From assembly GCA_021201295.1 (NCBI GenBank), contig JAJQFE010000069.1, forward strand, positions 97,869-161,868: DNA of 64,000 bases, read 5' to 3'. The DNA comes from Tannerellaceae bacterium. Its GTDB lineage: Bacteria > Bacteroidota > Bacteroidia > Bacteroidales > Tannerellaceae. The translations under genes were made by a program, and so were the position numbers. Positions 10,860 to 21,680 of this stretch are shown here, piece by piece. Each line of letters starts with the position of its first letter. Within the stretch, counting starts at the first letter, position 1. Under the pieces are notes generated by a model that saw only the letters and a list, made by a program, of their open reading frames with translations, was not told the origin of the DNA and searched no databases.

Positions 10860-11036
10860 CTCCCCTCTCGAGGGGGGCAGGGGGTGTGTTATGAAAACAA
10901 AGACATATGAATTACAACTGTCCAAGTTGAATAAATGCCCCTTGAAAGATCAATGAACAAATTTTAAAACCGACATTTGTAATTGATCCTTGTTTGGGTT
11001 TGTAACACACCCCTAACCCCTCTCAAGAGGGGAAGT
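10860..11036. repeat. 177-bp element with terminal inverted repeats, overlapping the 3' end of rnhB
   Basis: The left end (from TCCCCTCTCGAGG to GGGGGTGTGTTA, 10861-10891) is an imperfect inverted copy of the right end (GTAACACACCCCTAACCCC to AGAGGGGA, 11002-11033). No open frame lies between. The size and structure suggest a REP- or MITE-like intergenic repeat. The right arm supplies the last two to three codons and the TGA stop of rnhB. Confidence 0.6.
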
Positions 11037-11628
11037 CAAGAGTGAGTTGTTCCGGTAGGAGTGTGAACGTTTTGCGGTGATAGGGAGTAATACCTACCCT
11101 ACGGATCGCTTCCCGGTGGGCTTTGGTTGGATAGCCTTTATTCCGGCTCCAGTCATATTCCGGATGCAATAGCGCCAGTTCATGCATATAATCATCCCGG
11201 TAAGTTTTAGCCAGAACAGAGGCAGCCGCTATATTCAGGTATTTACTATCTCCTTTCACGATCGTAGTATGGGGAATATCCTCATAGGCAGTAAACCGGT
11301 TTCCATCAATCAACAGATGGTCCGGGCGGACGGCTAACTGCCCGATTGCCCGGTGCATAGCCAGAAAGGAAGCATTCAGAATATTGATTTGATCAATTTC
11401 CTCCGGTGTAACGACTCCCACCGCCCAGGCCACTGCCGCCTGCTCAATCACAGGACGTAAAGCATATCTTTTCTTTTCACTGAGCTGCTTACTATCCGTC
11501 AGGACTTCATGGGTAAAATCTTTCGGCAGGATAACAGCCGCCGCAAAGACAGACCCTGCCAGACAACCTCTGCCGGCCTCATCACATCCGGCTTCCAACC
11601 GGTCAGGATCTATATAGGATAGTAACAT
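11023..11628 (-). CDS. rnhB: ribonuclease HII
   Basis: RNase HII cleaves the RNA strand of RNA-DNA hybrids and incises at single misincorporated ribonucleotides. The 201-residue protein carries the acidic active site in order: AGCDEAGRG (Asp16/Glu17), the Asp of LLIDGNRF (~residue 108) and the Asp of [10 protein letters not shown] (~145), plus [17 protein letters not shown]. The GRG loop that recognises the ribose 2'-OH is present. The C-terminus ends in LTLDFPS, whose last codons and stop are made by the inverted-repeat element at 10860-11036, so the native C-terminus may have been slightly altered by that insertion. It is downstream of sufS with a 26-base gap. Confidence 0.95.
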   Translation of the reverse strand: MLLSYIDPDRLEAGCDEAGRGCLAGSVFAAAVILPKDFTHEVLTDSKQLSEKKRYALRPVIEQAAVAWAVGVVTPEEIDQINILNASFLAMHRAIGQLAVRPDHLLIDGNRFTAYEDIPHTTIVKGDSKYLNIAAASVLAKTYRDDYMHELALLHPEYDWSRNKGYPTKAHREAIRRVGITPYHRKTFTLLPEQLTLDFPS

Positions 11629-11654
11629 AGGGAATCTGGATAAAAATGAAAAGA

Positions 11655-12869
11655 TTAAAACATACCTGCCACCCTGTCCACTCCTTCTATCAAACGATCA
11701 ATCTCTTCTTTCGTATTATAGACAGCAAAAGAGGCCCGCACTGTGCCCTCTATACCCAACGCTTTCATTAACGGCTGGGCGCAATGGTGCCCTGTACGGA
11801 CGGCAATCCCTAAACGGTCTAAAAGCATCCCCATATCATACGGATGAATATCCCTTAACAAAAAAGAGAGCACGGCACTTTTGTCAGGAGCCTGCCCGAA
11901 AATACGGAGGCCTTCAAAAGCAGATAACTGTTCAGTTGCATAAGTAAGCAGCTCCTGTTCATATGCAGCGATATGAGACAGTCCCAGTTTTTCTACATAT
12001 TCGATAGCTGCTGCAAAAGCAGTACTTCCGATATAATCAGGAGTACCGGCTTCAAACTTGAAAGGTAATTCATTAAATGTCGTTTTCTCAAAAGAGACAG
12101 TAGCGATCATTTCTCCACCACCCTGATAAGGAGGCAGCCGGTCAAGCCAGTCTTCTTTACCATATAACACCCCAATTCCGGTAGGTCCGTAGAGTTTATG
12201 AGCAGAAAACACATAGAACTCTACATCCAGTTCCTGCACATCTACCGGTATGTGGGAAACAGCCTGTGCCCCATCCAACAAGATGGGAACCTCCCTGGAA
12301 TGGGCAAAGTCTATCATCTCCCTGACAGGATTGACTGTCCCTAAGACATTCGACACATGGGTTACGGACACTAACCGGGTTCTTTCTGAGAACAGGCTAC
12401 GGTAAGTATCCATACATAACTCTCCTGTTTCAGTAACCGGAATGAACTTGATAGTAATCCCTTTCCGGGCAGCCTGCATTTGCCAGGGCACAATATTGGA
12501 ATGATGCTCCATCTCGGAAAGAATAATTTCATCCCCTTCACAAAGGCATGCTTCTGTAAAACTGGAAGCCACTAGATTAATCGCTTCCGTAGTTCCACGG
12601 GTAAAAATAATTTCATTGGAAGAATATGCATGAATGAAGCGCTGAACCGTTTTCCGTGCCTCTTCATGCGCTTCCGTAGCCGCCTGGCTTAAAAAATGTA
12701 CACCTCTATGGATATTTGCATTTACATGATAATATCCGTTTTCTATCCGTTCCACTACACTACGCGGTTTCTGGGTAGTAGCTGCATTATCCAGGTAGAT
12801 AAGCGGCTTACCGTGTACCTGGCTGGCAAGGATCGGGAAATCTTCCCGGATGGACTGTATATCTAACAT
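11655..12869 (-). CDS. sufS: cysteine desulfurase SufS
   Basis: A PLP-dependent group II cysteine desulfurase of 404 residues, which removes sulfur from cysteine for Fe-S cluster assembly with SufE. Visible signatures are [11 protein letters not shown] near the N-terminus, the [10 protein letters not shown] block (~residue 122), the PLP lysine in [14 protein letters not shown] (~225), and the active cysteine in [11 protein letters not shown] (~365). The length and start fit the family. It has its own promoter at 12898-12928 and reads into rnhB. The partner sufE is convergent just downstream, whereas sufBCD are at 42.7-46.3 kb, so the suf genes are split. Confidence 0.95.
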   Translation of the reverse strand: MLDIQSIREDFPILASQVHGKPLIYLDNAATTQKPRSVVERIENGYYHVNANIHRGVHFLSQAATEAHEEARKTVQRFIHAYSSNEIIFTRGTTEAINLVASSFTEACLCEGDEIILSEMEHHSNIVPWQMQAARKGITIKFIPVTETGELCMDTYRSLFSERTRLVSVTHVSNVLGTVNPVREMIDFAHSREVPILLDGAQAVSHIPVDVQELDVEFYVFSAHKLYGPTGIGVLYGKEDWLDRLPPYQGGGEMIATVSFEKTTFNELPFKFEAGTPDYIGSTAFAAAIEYVEKLGLSHIAAYEQELLTYATEQLSAFEGLRIFGQAPDKSAVLSFLLRDIHPYDMGMLLDRLGIAVRTGHHCAQPLMKALGIEGTVRASFAVYNTKEEIDRLIEGVDRVAGMF

Positions 12870-12897
12870 AGTAATAATCGATTAGTAAAAGAAAGTT

Positions 12898-12928
12898 CAA
12901 AGATACCTTATTTCTGTCTTCCGGACAA
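12898..12928 (-). promoter_or_regulatory. promoter of sufS
   Basis: On the minus strand TTG (12928-12926) is followed after 20 bases by TATCTTTG (12905-12898), a full -7 match. Transcription would begin about 20 bases before the sufS start codon. Confidence 0.7.
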
Positions 12929-13133
12929 CTAAGCATAGGAGGTAAAAGTTTGGACCCGTACCTACAAAGAATAAAAAAGAGCCTTTTTCCGGTCCTGATC
13001 CGAAAAAAGATGGTTTCACTATAAATTTATGTCAGAAATGAAACATTTTTTATATAAACGAAAGGGTTTTAAGGATCTTAACCGTGACGTTAACTTAAAG
13101 TATTACAAAACAATAAAGAAGATTAAGAGGGGA

Positions 13134-13163
13134 TTGTCATGTCATTTTTTATGATTACATTTG
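13134..13163 (+). promoter_or_regulatory. promoter of a long leader or non-coding transcript
   Basis: TTG (13134-13136), 19 bases, then TACATTTG (13156-13163): a full match to the Bacteroides consensus. No coding frame begins for 350 bases downstream, so it probably drives the structured RNA that follows. Confidence 0.7.
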
Positions 13164-13169
13164 TGTATA

Positions 13170-13464
13170 AGATAAATCAAAGATGAATATATAACAAACT
13201 TGATTTAATAACAAACATACAAAAAGTAGCGTTAAGCTATTATTCTTGATACCGGAAAACTGGCACTTTTCTACTACGTATCCTCAGGAATTTTTAGATT
13301 AACTGATACGCTTTGCATTTTATGTATGGAGAATTGTTTTACTTTGTAACCAAAGTAGAGTAAGGACCATACCTAAGATAAAAAGCGTGGGGTTAACTTA
13401 TCCAGGATACAGGTATGCCAGTGCCTCCGGTAAGGATAAAGTGAACGTCCCACGCTTCTTTTTT
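13170..13464 (+). ncRNA. candidate structured non-coding RNA (~295 nt) with terminator
   Basis: Between the promoter at 13134 and the small gene at 13521 there is no sizeable coding frame, but several hairpins are visible. TACTTTG TAAC CAAAGTA (13341-13358) is a perfect 7-bp stem nested in a GTATGG...CCATAC outer stem. AAGCGTGGG (13383-13391) pairs with CCCACGCTT (13449-13457), with a second helix inside (GTTAACTTATCC against GGATAAAGTGAAC), and is followed by six T's. The 3' part is thus a long terminated hairpin. I checked by eye for 4.5S/SRP, tmRNA and RNase P signatures and saw none. 6S RNA or an attenuator leader for the next gene remain possible. Confidence 0.5.
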
Positions 13465-13520
13465 ACAATAATATTACAACTTTGTTTGTTCGGGACGGCA
13501 GATGCAAATTAAGATTAATT

Positions 13521-13928
13521 ATGCTAAAACAATTTCCGTCTCATCACTCTTACTTAACCGGATTATTCAGCTTAGCCAATACTGTGTTAAACCGTGATGA
13601 ATTAGAGATCAGAAAACTTTTCCCTAATAAAGACATACGTGTAATTAATGAGATCAAGAAGGTTTCCAAAGAAAAACTTATGGAAATCCGACTGGATAAA
13701 GCTACGTTGAGCTGCGCATTCAGACAGGGTAAGTTGTGCGAAGAATCGTATATTTTTCTGGACAGCCCAACCGAACTCTATGATTATATAGATTTCTGTA
13801 CTTCCGAATTTCCATATAAAGATCTGGTAGATATCTGGAATCTGATGGATTGTGATTTACAGATCAATGAAATGGATAAAGAATTTATTTTCACCTTACG
13901 CCCTTCGGAAAACAAGGTATGTAACTAA
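13521..13928 (+). CDS. hypothetical protein, 135 aa
   Basis: I do not recognise this family. The protein from the ATG at 13521 (MLKQFPSHHSYLTGLF) is small and soluble, with no signal peptide, a basic middle (KKVSKEKLMEIRLDKATL) and an acidic aromatic C-terminal half (SPTELYDYIDFCTSEF and KDLVDIWNLMDCDLQIN). A start 13 codons earlier is possible, but it would fall at the edge of the terminator hairpin ending at 13464. It lies 57 bases after the T-run of the structured RNA, which could therefore act as an attenuator for it. A long GC-balanced hairpin follows at 14013. Codon use looks like its neighbours, so I consider it a real gene. Confidence 0.6.
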   Translation: MLKQFPSHHSYLTGLFSLANTVLNRDELEIRKLFPNKDIRVINEIKKVSKEKLMEIRLDKATLSCAFRQGKLCEESYIFLDSPTELYDYIDFCTSEFPYKDLVDIWNLMDCDLQINEMDKEFIFTLRPSENKVCN

Positions 13929-14012
13929 TTGGATATCGCTCTCTTATATGAATAAGTAACAAACTCTGCTATTCCTTTTCAACCGGACCCATAGAGAAAC
14001 GCTGGAAAGGAC

Positions 14013-14054
14013 AGAGGAAAGGGAAGGAGTCAGCCAACTCCTTTCCCTTCCTCT
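14013..14054 (+). terminator. long hairpin, probable terminator of the gene at 13521
   Basis: Two purine- and pyrimidine-rich 18-base arms (AGAGGAAAGG... and ...TTCCCTTCCTCT) pair around CAGCCA with single-base bulges and are followed by TTTAAAA. The T-tract is short, so termination may be partial. Confidence 0.5.
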
Positions 14055-14438
14055 TTAAAATATAAATACTAATACCAATGAGAAACGCGCCCGTCAGGGT
14101 AAATCTGATACTTACCATGAAAAGACAGATTCCGTAGGGGCGGTAACAGGGGAAATAACCGAAACCATATCCGGATACCGCCCCTTATTTTAAAACAGGA
14201 TGTAGTAAAAGAAGAAGTACAGGCTCCAGAAGGAGTTCTCATAAATAGATAACACCTAAGACAATTCCATACTTATGACTCTTCTTCCTCCTTCTCCCTT
14301 TGCGAAAAGAGAGAAGGAGACTTACTACAGAGGATCCGGAAAAATGAAGGTTCTACCTCCTACTTTTTATCTCCCCTCTTCTAATGAATTACTCCGAAAG
14401 CCGGCTTCCCTAACTCATTTCCTACAGGATGATAAGTC
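14055..14438. other. intergenic region, nothing recognised
   Basis: A frame open from 14275 to 14520 runs into the tandem repeats below and shows no protein-like composition or start context. I see no supported feature here. Confidence 0.45.
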
Positions 14439-14548
14439 ATTTAACCATGGTGTAATATATATTGAACCATGGTTGAATAACTATTTAACCTGGGTTGAAT
14501 TAGTATTTAACCATGGTTAAATAACTATTGCACCTGGGTTCAATCACT
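14439..14548. repeat. five tandem 22-bp palindromic repeats
   Basis: Five consecutive units of exactly 22 bp begin at 14439, 14461, 14483, 14505 and 14527. The most symmetrical is TTTAACCATGGTTAAA in unit 4; units 3 and 5 carry CCTGGG instead of CCATGG. Each unit is therefore a diverged palindrome centred on CCATGG/CCTGGG. The constant period, about two helical turns, places all dyads on one face of DNA. Confidence 0.85.
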
Positions 14549-14624
14549 TATGGTTCTTTACCTTTCCCATTAAATCCGTCTTGTTTGCAGATAGGGAAGT
14601 GCGGCCTACCTGGTAATTTGCGGA

Positions 14625-17600
14625 TCAATCCGGGAATATAAACTGCAGGATATTTTTCATCAGGGCATTCCGGGCACTTGCTTCCTGAATGGTTTCAAAC
14701 GGAAAGCCCAGGATCAGTGTGTTGTAATCACCCACAGATGCCACGCCGGCACTGATATTGTTCTCACTGTAACAGAAGACTGTGAAACTATTTTTCCGAT
14801 GCCGGTTCAATGGCATCCGGAGCTTCTACGGCATAGGATTCTGGATTTAACCTGCTGTGGTACGTATAGTTGCCTGACAGGACCGGGAAAGGAGAAGTCA
14901 CGCTTTTTACCTTTCCTTCCACTGCGGCACGGTCTACCCGCCAGGTATAGCGTAGCAGGTTCCGGGCAAAATCCTGATCGGCTTCAACCGGATCGGGAGT
15001 ATCCCATAAATCAGAGGCAACATAGGCTCCACTGACAAAAAGATGTCCGCCTTGTTGGCAATACTCCGTAATTTTTTCCTGCAGAGGAACCGGAAAGGTT
15101 TTAAAGGCTGGCTGGTGATGACCTCTTCCGATAGAGGTTTGCTTCTGTTTTCCTAAGATCAGGTCTATTAACGGATAGGGCCGGACATCGATGTTTCCTG
15201 TGGTCCAGGCATCCCGGCTACAGGAAGCAAAAGAGTAGCCATGGGGTTGCATAGCCTTTCCATGCATATAAGGATAATCAAAGGTATTTCCGGCCAAAAC
15301 GGTACTTTCATAATTGCCCTGGCTGGCACCGAATCCGGGAGCATCGTCATCCATCCAGGGGATCTGGCGGCGGAATTCATATTGGCTGCCTATGTAATGA
15401 TATTCCACCCGGTCCGGAACTCCATGGTCGATAGCATCCACAAATCCTCCGATACTATCCCGGGTAACAAAGCTGAAAGGAGCAGACAGCCGGTCAAATC
15501 CGTTTACGATAAGGACTTGTCCTTTCTCCTGGCTTACCCGGCAGACAGAAAGGATCTCAAAAGGAAAACTTTCTCCTCCTTCATTCACGGCAGTTACTTT
15601 ATAACTGTAGATCTGATCCGGTTGGATAGGTAAGTGGACTGAATTACTTTGTACTAAATATCCATTATCAAACCCGCCCGCTCCTATGCGGGTATACACC
15701 ACATATTGTTCCAGTTTTGCCGTAGGTTTCCGGTCATCTTCTACCGGTTGCCAGGTTAATTCCACCTCTTCTTCTCCGGTAAATAATGCGCTGAACGCTG
15801 TGACAGGCAGCGGTTGGACTACGTAGGGGGTTCCATATTGCCGGGCCATACATTTCAACATGCCTTTATAAATAGAGCGGCTGACCGTAAAACGAAAACG
15901 GGGATCTAATCCATACCGCATATCTGCCAGGTTCTGATGGGATAATAATTCCAGTAACATAGTAGACACTTCCGGCGTACGGGCTTCACTGTAAGACCGG
16001 TTCCAGATGGGACGACGCGTCCAGTCCAGCTCATACTTTTCCCGGATATCCTGCACGATCTCTTCCATAATGAGGTTGGTCAGATCCCTGGAGGCCAGCC
16101 GGGATTTTCCATTTTCAAACACTTCCCCGTTCGTATGGGTCATGCAGATCCCCAGGGTTCCGATAATGGAATCCGTCTCTGTGGTCCCGGCATCGGTATG
16201 AAAGGCAAAAGCGAGGTCTACCGGGATATGTAACCCTGCTTGCTGAGGCAGTACGGAAGAACCTCCGGCGATGTAATTCACCCAGAATTCCCGGCTTTGA
16301 TAATCATCCATATAATCATTTTTCCCCTCTGAATGATTGTAAATACTGTCTGGTGCTCCTGCCCATTGCAACCAGTAACGGGCTGCCTCCGTATAGCGGG
16401 GATACCGGCTGGTTTCCAGTTCATACCGGATTTCCGGTAGCCGGGTGACAGGTTGTAGTGCTCCCTCTTCTGAGCTTTTCAGGTTCCCGGTCAATTCGCC
16501 ATCCGGATGAGGCTGCCGGGCGATATTTCCCATTCCTCCGCCTATTTTAACGGCATCTGCCGTCACAGTTCTTCCTGCTCTGCGGCTTTGATTAGTCAGC
16601 ATCACTTTGCCCTGTCTTCCTTGTTCAAATTCAAAGTAGCCTAAGAATATCCAGGTTCCCCCTCCCATCTGCTGGTTTACGGAAAAGTGGGTTTCTCCTC
16701 CTGCATGATAAACGGTGTACCGGGCATCATCCGTACTGTTCGCCACTGTCTGATAGGAAACATATACTCCGTAAGTTCCTTTTTCCGGGATATCCGGTAT
16801 CCAGCTACAGGTACTTTCTTCCTGCCGGGTCACGGTGCTAATCTGGCGATAGGTCCCTGCCATAAAAGGATTTTCTCCATCGGCATACCATTCCCGGGTA
16901 TGGGCAAAACCGGGCCAATCTGCCGTGTGCCAACGCTCTTTCCCGGCTGATTCTTCATATAGTGAACGTCCTGTACTCCGGTCATTATCCACGATCACTT
17001 CATGGCGCTGGATGTCTCGTTCACGGGGTAATAACACATTGGCTCCGGCATTTTCCAGCATGGGCACCAGATAGGGTAAGACGTAGCTTTGGGTGTACAG
17101 GTCTTCCACTGTCTGAAAAATACGGGCACGCTGCCATTCCCAGCGGCTCAGTTTCTGTTCATAATACCATCCATGGCTCTGCCACAAAGCAATATGGTGA
17201 TTTTCCAACCCTTTTGCTATCCCATAGGGACGGGAGGAACGGACAACCAATGGCCGGTCCACTTTATTCCGTATCCGGTCTTTCCGGTTAAAAGGGATAT
17301 AGTCTTCTATTTTATAGCCATCTGTGTAGATCTGGATCGTATGTCTGCGGTACGTTTCTGGTAAGCGTTCTTTTACCTGTTTATAAATCTCTTCTACTTC
17401 CTCTTTCCTGAAAGGCATATAAGAAAGATGGACATTGGCAAAAAGTTGCAGGTTTTTTTATCCGGAGCAATGGAGTCTATCCGGACAGGAGGTGCATAAG
17501 TATGGCGATTGACTACCTGTGTCAGGTATTCTTCTATACCGGATTGTACTTCCAGAGGTAGTTGTTGTGCGAACAGACTCACAGGAAACCATCCTGCGAA

Positions 17601-17639
17601 CAGGAGCCACTACCTGATTTGTTTTAATCCTTTCATCAT
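14625..17639 (-). pseudogene. N-acetylmuramoyl-L-alanine amidase-like exported protein (golvesin-like and FnIII domains), three lesions
   Basis: The decayed gene encodes an exported zinc amidase, often labelled xanthan lyase in Bacteroidetes. Order: signal peptide, start of the Amidase_3 domain (HHIALWQSHGWYYE, then PMLENAGANVLLPRERD), an inserted golvesin-like domain (GTYGVYVSYQTVANSTDDARY), the rest of the amidase with AFHTDAGT and STMLLELLSHQN carrying His/Glu ligands, a fibronectin III domain (YVVYTRIGAGGFDNGY) and a C-terminal amidotransferase-like fold. Lesions: in-frame TAG at 17610-17612 inside the signal peptide; a -1 slip in the T7 run 17453-17459; a shift in the T5 run 14791-14795 near the C-terminus. 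The central frame (14788-17418) alone is 876 codons but lacks export. It is the last gene of the cell-wall cluster. Confidence 0.85.
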
Positions 17640-17657
17640 CGTATATATCGTATTTTA

Positions 17658-19808
17658 TTAGTCATCTATTCCGGCAAAATCCTATCCTTTTTCTCTCAGG
17701 AATGGAATGATCTCCCTTAACCTGAGGTATAGCTGATCAGTCCTTGTATCCTGTGTACCGGGATGGATCAACAGCATGGCGCCTTGCAGTGTATCCTCTT
17801 TTTCAAAAGCGACTAACGGGTCTATCAGTCCCCGGGATGAACGGTAATTGCTCCTATCCGGAAAGAGGCTTTCCCCTGTTCCGGTGCCAGGATATCCAAC
17901 ACAGGAAAGGCGCCTTCAAACAGGGAATCTGCGGAAAAGATCAGGTATACTATTCTTTCACTACTTTTTTTTAATACTGGCTCCCTGACTATCTAACACC
18001 GTTCCGGTGCCGGATTGTTCCCTTCCCTCTTGTTCCATCGTAGCGAGATAGAAACTAAGGCTGGCAGTCCCGTCCATCGTAGGCTCGTTGGAAGAGTAGT
18101 CTCCGGGATCATCATGATAGACTGCTGCTCCGGACTGGAAGGGGGCATAGGCATCGTCATAGACCAACCGGATTCCCCGCAGACTTTCATAGATGTGTTT
18201 ATAGATCGGGCCATCTACCAATCCACCATAAGGAATATCCTGAAGCAGGTCCACATAGGCCGAATGAGGGCGGGTAGGTGAATCTCCCTGCTCCGGATAG
18301 CCACAGATCATGGAAGTCCCCCAGGGGTTACATCCAAACAGCCAGTCCCGCAGGGCAGCTTCCATTTCCAGGTAGGTATCATCTCCGGAAGTCTGGTAAT
18401 ACAAACGGGCCTGTGTGATGGCAGCTACTACTAAATTATTGGAGCACCAGATAAAAGGTACACCGTTCAGGAAAGGATCATCCCACTAGCAGGCCCGTTC
18501 TGCCAGACACTGCAAACCCTGCTTCATATATCCGGTATATTTTTCCCGGATTGCCGGATCCGCTAACCGGGAAAGATAGTAATGTCCTAAGTTGACAAAC
18601 GGATAGAACTGGTAGTGGCGGGCTCTTCCTAACTCCATCCAGGGAGTTACCTCTTCCAGTTGTCCCCAGTAGTCCGCTTTCTCTTTCCAGTAGCTATCCC
18701 CTGAGAGATGGTAATGGGTTGCGGCTGCCAGTTCTATATCATCCACATAGTTATCTTCTTCATAAAAGTAGGATGAGCGTAAGCAGGCTGTTTGTATAGT
18801 TCCGGGTATGGCTTCTGCGAACCCAAGCGCTTCCACTGACCTTTTTTGGAGCATAGCTGCCCAGTCCGGGTCTGTCTCTTTAAATACCTCTGCTCCTAAC
18901 GCAAAGGCTGAGGCAAACTTACCTGCTGAGGAAGAAACACCGGTTGTCCGGTTCTTATGTTCACCCAATCCCTGCGGCTGTCCGGTAATAAAATAAACCG
19001 GCCATCCCTGACCTGCTCCCCAGCCATAATCTACCCCGTCCTGATGGGGTAAACGGATCCCTGCATGATCCCTGTCATCGGCTATCTGGTTGAACATAAC
19101 GGCTGAATCAGGATTCATCCGGAGCATCCAATCCAGTCCCCAGCGTATTTCATCCAGGATATCCGGGATGCCATTACTTCCTTTGCTGCCTGCGGCATCG
19201 TACTCGTCCCTGAAAATGGTTTTATCCGGTGTCTGTTGCCAGGCAAAAAGCATCTGGAAAGTGGCATTGGCAGAGGTGGCCAGGTATTGCAGATAGTCCG
19301 AGGCATCATGCCAGCCGCCCCGCACATCTATCTTCTCTCCGGTACGGGTGGGATGATCTACTATATACCCATCGTGTGGATGGCATTCAGCCTCTACATA
19401 CGGGTTGTATCCGCACCGTTGCTGGCGCATATAATGCAAAATAAAATCTGCCGAACCATCATAGACCTGTGCATCTATCCGGAAGGAGGGGGAACGTGTC
19501 CCGTTGGATTCTATATAATACTCACCGGGTTCCATAAGTCTGGTAAAAGATAACCGCAGTGCGGTCTGCATACCCCAGCGTTCCGCATGGGTCCGGATTC
19601 CTTCCCCTTCATACACGATCCTGCCTGTAGGGGCATGTTTCACGACAAAGGAGGAGTCCCAGGCAGATTCCTGTGAAAGTAATACGGCAACTTTCACATT
19701 AGCATGTAAATAGCCTAACTGATTGATCCGTATCCAGGTAGCCGGGCTGGCTATTCCTAAGGCCAGACTGGCCGCCAGTAAGAAATAACAACAAATCAGT
19801 TTTCTCAT
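17658..19808 (-). pseudogene. glycoside hydrolase family 9 endoglucanase fused to a polysaccharide-deacetylase remnant
   Basis: The 5' part (440 codons from MRKLICCYFLLAASLALG, a signal peptide) has an Ig-like cellulase N-terminal domain (ATWIRINQLGY) and the GH9 domain with the catalytic aspartates in RGGWHDASDY. An in-frame TAG at 18486-18488 interrupts it; the same frame continues through NGVPFIWCSNN, CNPWGTSM and DDYSSNEP-like PGDYSSNEPTMDGTA, containing the general acid Glu. A +1 slip in the T8 run 17965-17972 then leads into a shortened NodB-type deacetylase (YLIFSADSLFEGAFPVLDI, later GAMLLIHPGTQDTRTD) with a further frame change near 17860 and a TAG at 17682-17684. The deacetylase part is far shorter than a full domain, implying an internal deletion. 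Substrate is unknown; beta-glucans are usual for GH9. Confidence 0.8.
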
Positions 19809-19819
19809 CTTTATCTTTT

Positions 19820-21666
19820 TTAATTATCTGTTTTTGTTAACCGTCCGATCCATCCGCTGCTGCTGGTAAATACACATTCGTTTGCATTCAAAGGGCATAC
19901 GGTTCCAATCAGGGAGTTGCCTGTTTTATGTTTCCAGAGAAGTGTACCGGTTTCCCCTTCCAGGGCAAAAACAATTCCGTTTTTGGTACTGCCAAAGAGG
20001 ATTCCCTCTTTTTCAACCGGCATAGAGGCGGCATGGTCATATCCATACCCCACATCTGTTACCCAGATCCGTTCGGGCCGGTCTGAAACTGCCGAGTAGC
20101 AGACTACACTATCCTGCATGGTTTTACTGTAGACCCGTTGTTTATCTGCTGACAGCGCAATGGTTTCCCTGACCATAGACTCTTTGGTTCGCCATAGGGT
20201 TTCTCCGGTTCGGGCATCCAGGGCTGTCATCACCCGGTCCGGTGCTGTAAAAAAGATTTTTTCATGCGCTGCGACAGGCCAGACTGCTGCCGGAGAAAAA
20301 TGCATACGGGTTAAGCCTCCGTCCCAACACCAGCTTAACGTACCCTGTTCCTGATCGAGAGCGTACATCTGGTTATCCCAGGCTCCGAAGATCACTTGCC
20401 GGTCATACACCAAGGGGCGGGTTTCTATATATCCTTTTATTCCTGTATATTTCCATGTCAGTTGTCCGGTTTTTAAATCCAATGCCCGGAAGGTCTGGTC
20501 GCTGGCTCCGATATACACGGTTCCCTGGTCAATCCGGGCAGATCCCAGCACCGGTTCCTGTGCCGGATATTTCCAGATCAGGCTGCCGTCCTGTGCAGAC
20601 AAGGCATAGATATACCTGTCTGCCGACCCAAAGACCACTATCTCTTCTGCGACATCTGCTGTTCCGACAATCCGGTTCCCTGTCTGAAAACTCCACTGCT
20701 TTTTTCCATCGGATATGGCATAGCAAGTAAATATGCCGGCATCATCTCCGATATAGAGGTAATCTCCATCCAACACGGGAGAGGCATAGAGGGCATTTTC
20801 TGCCTGTACCAGCCAGGTTTCTTTCACATCGGGATAGTCTTTGTTTACAGAGAAATCCGGACGGGGATGCTCCTTATGGTCGTCTGTATAATAGGTTTCT
20901 TTCAGGGAATATCCTCCCCACTTGCGTGGACTTTCTTCCCATTTCTGTTCATATACATACATAGAATCATGGGTCAGTTCATAGATAGAATATCCTCCTG
21001 TTCCATCTTCCAGATCTCTCAGGTTGGAACGATTCAGGAATGCCGGAATCCCATCATAGAATACCATCTTATTCTGATGGTAATGCCCGCCTAAAAAGGC
21101 TTTTACCGGGAAAGGGTGGACGGCATCTGCCACTTCATACCAGTTATCCACATCTGTTGGTAACAGGAGGTAATGAGTGACTAAAATAGCAGGCTGTTCC
21201 GGGTTTGCTGCCAGTTCCTGTTTCAGCCAGGTGATATCCTGGGGAGCCACATGTCCATCCATCATCCGGATAACCGGGCCTGTCCCAAAACCCAGAAACC
21301 GGATACCGTGGTAGGTAAAGTCAAACCATTCTGAACCATAGATACGGGCAAAATCAGTAGCTCCGGATTCACTCCATTTGGTTTCATGATTACCGGACAA
21401 GGCATAATAAGGAATCGTCAACTGATCCAGCAATTCTTTCACCCGTAGCAAGGAAACCCGGTCCCCTTCTTCTGCCAGGTCTCCGGTTACCAATACAAAG
21501 GCAAGGTCTGCCTGCTGATTGATATGTTCCACCGTTCGCTGCAGATCCTGATAAGCCAAAGAATCTTCCGCTTTCATATGAATATCCGTCATCAGTGCAA
21601 ACCGGAACTCCTCCGCATGACCAACCAGACAGGAAAAGAGGAGAAAGAGTATGGTGTTTTTATCAT
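19820..21666 (-). pseudogene. metallophosphoesterase with PQQ-like beta-propeller, signal peptide cut off by a frameshift
   Basis: The main frame (590 codons, first internal Met at 21592) has a calcineurin-like phosphoesterase domain: TDIH, VTGDLAEEGD, SGNHETKW, VTHYLLL and GGHYHQ supply the metal-binding Asp/Asn/His set within residues 1-170. A PQQ/WD40-like propeller follows, with repeats such as DGSLIWKY, TGQLTWKY, QGTLSWCW, TGETLWR and TGTLLWKH. Upstream in the same frame are LFLLFSCLVGHAEEFRFALM, clearly a signal peptide, but the natural start ATG (21666) is separated by a -1 slip in the T5 run 21657-21661. The protein body is intact, so restoration would need one base. It sits directly downstream of the repeat before murQ. 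Confidence 0.75.
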
Positions 21667-21680
21667 GGTATTCCTTTTTG

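Noticed and set aside
13360..13464. 4.5S SRP RNA as identity of the terminated hairpin
   Set aside because: The conserved apical GGAA tetraloop with AGCAG strand is missing, so I left the RNA unnamed.
14275..14520. 81-codon frame on the plus strand
   Set aside because: Its C-terminal third is the 22-bp palindromic repeat array, and the rest has no protein-like features.
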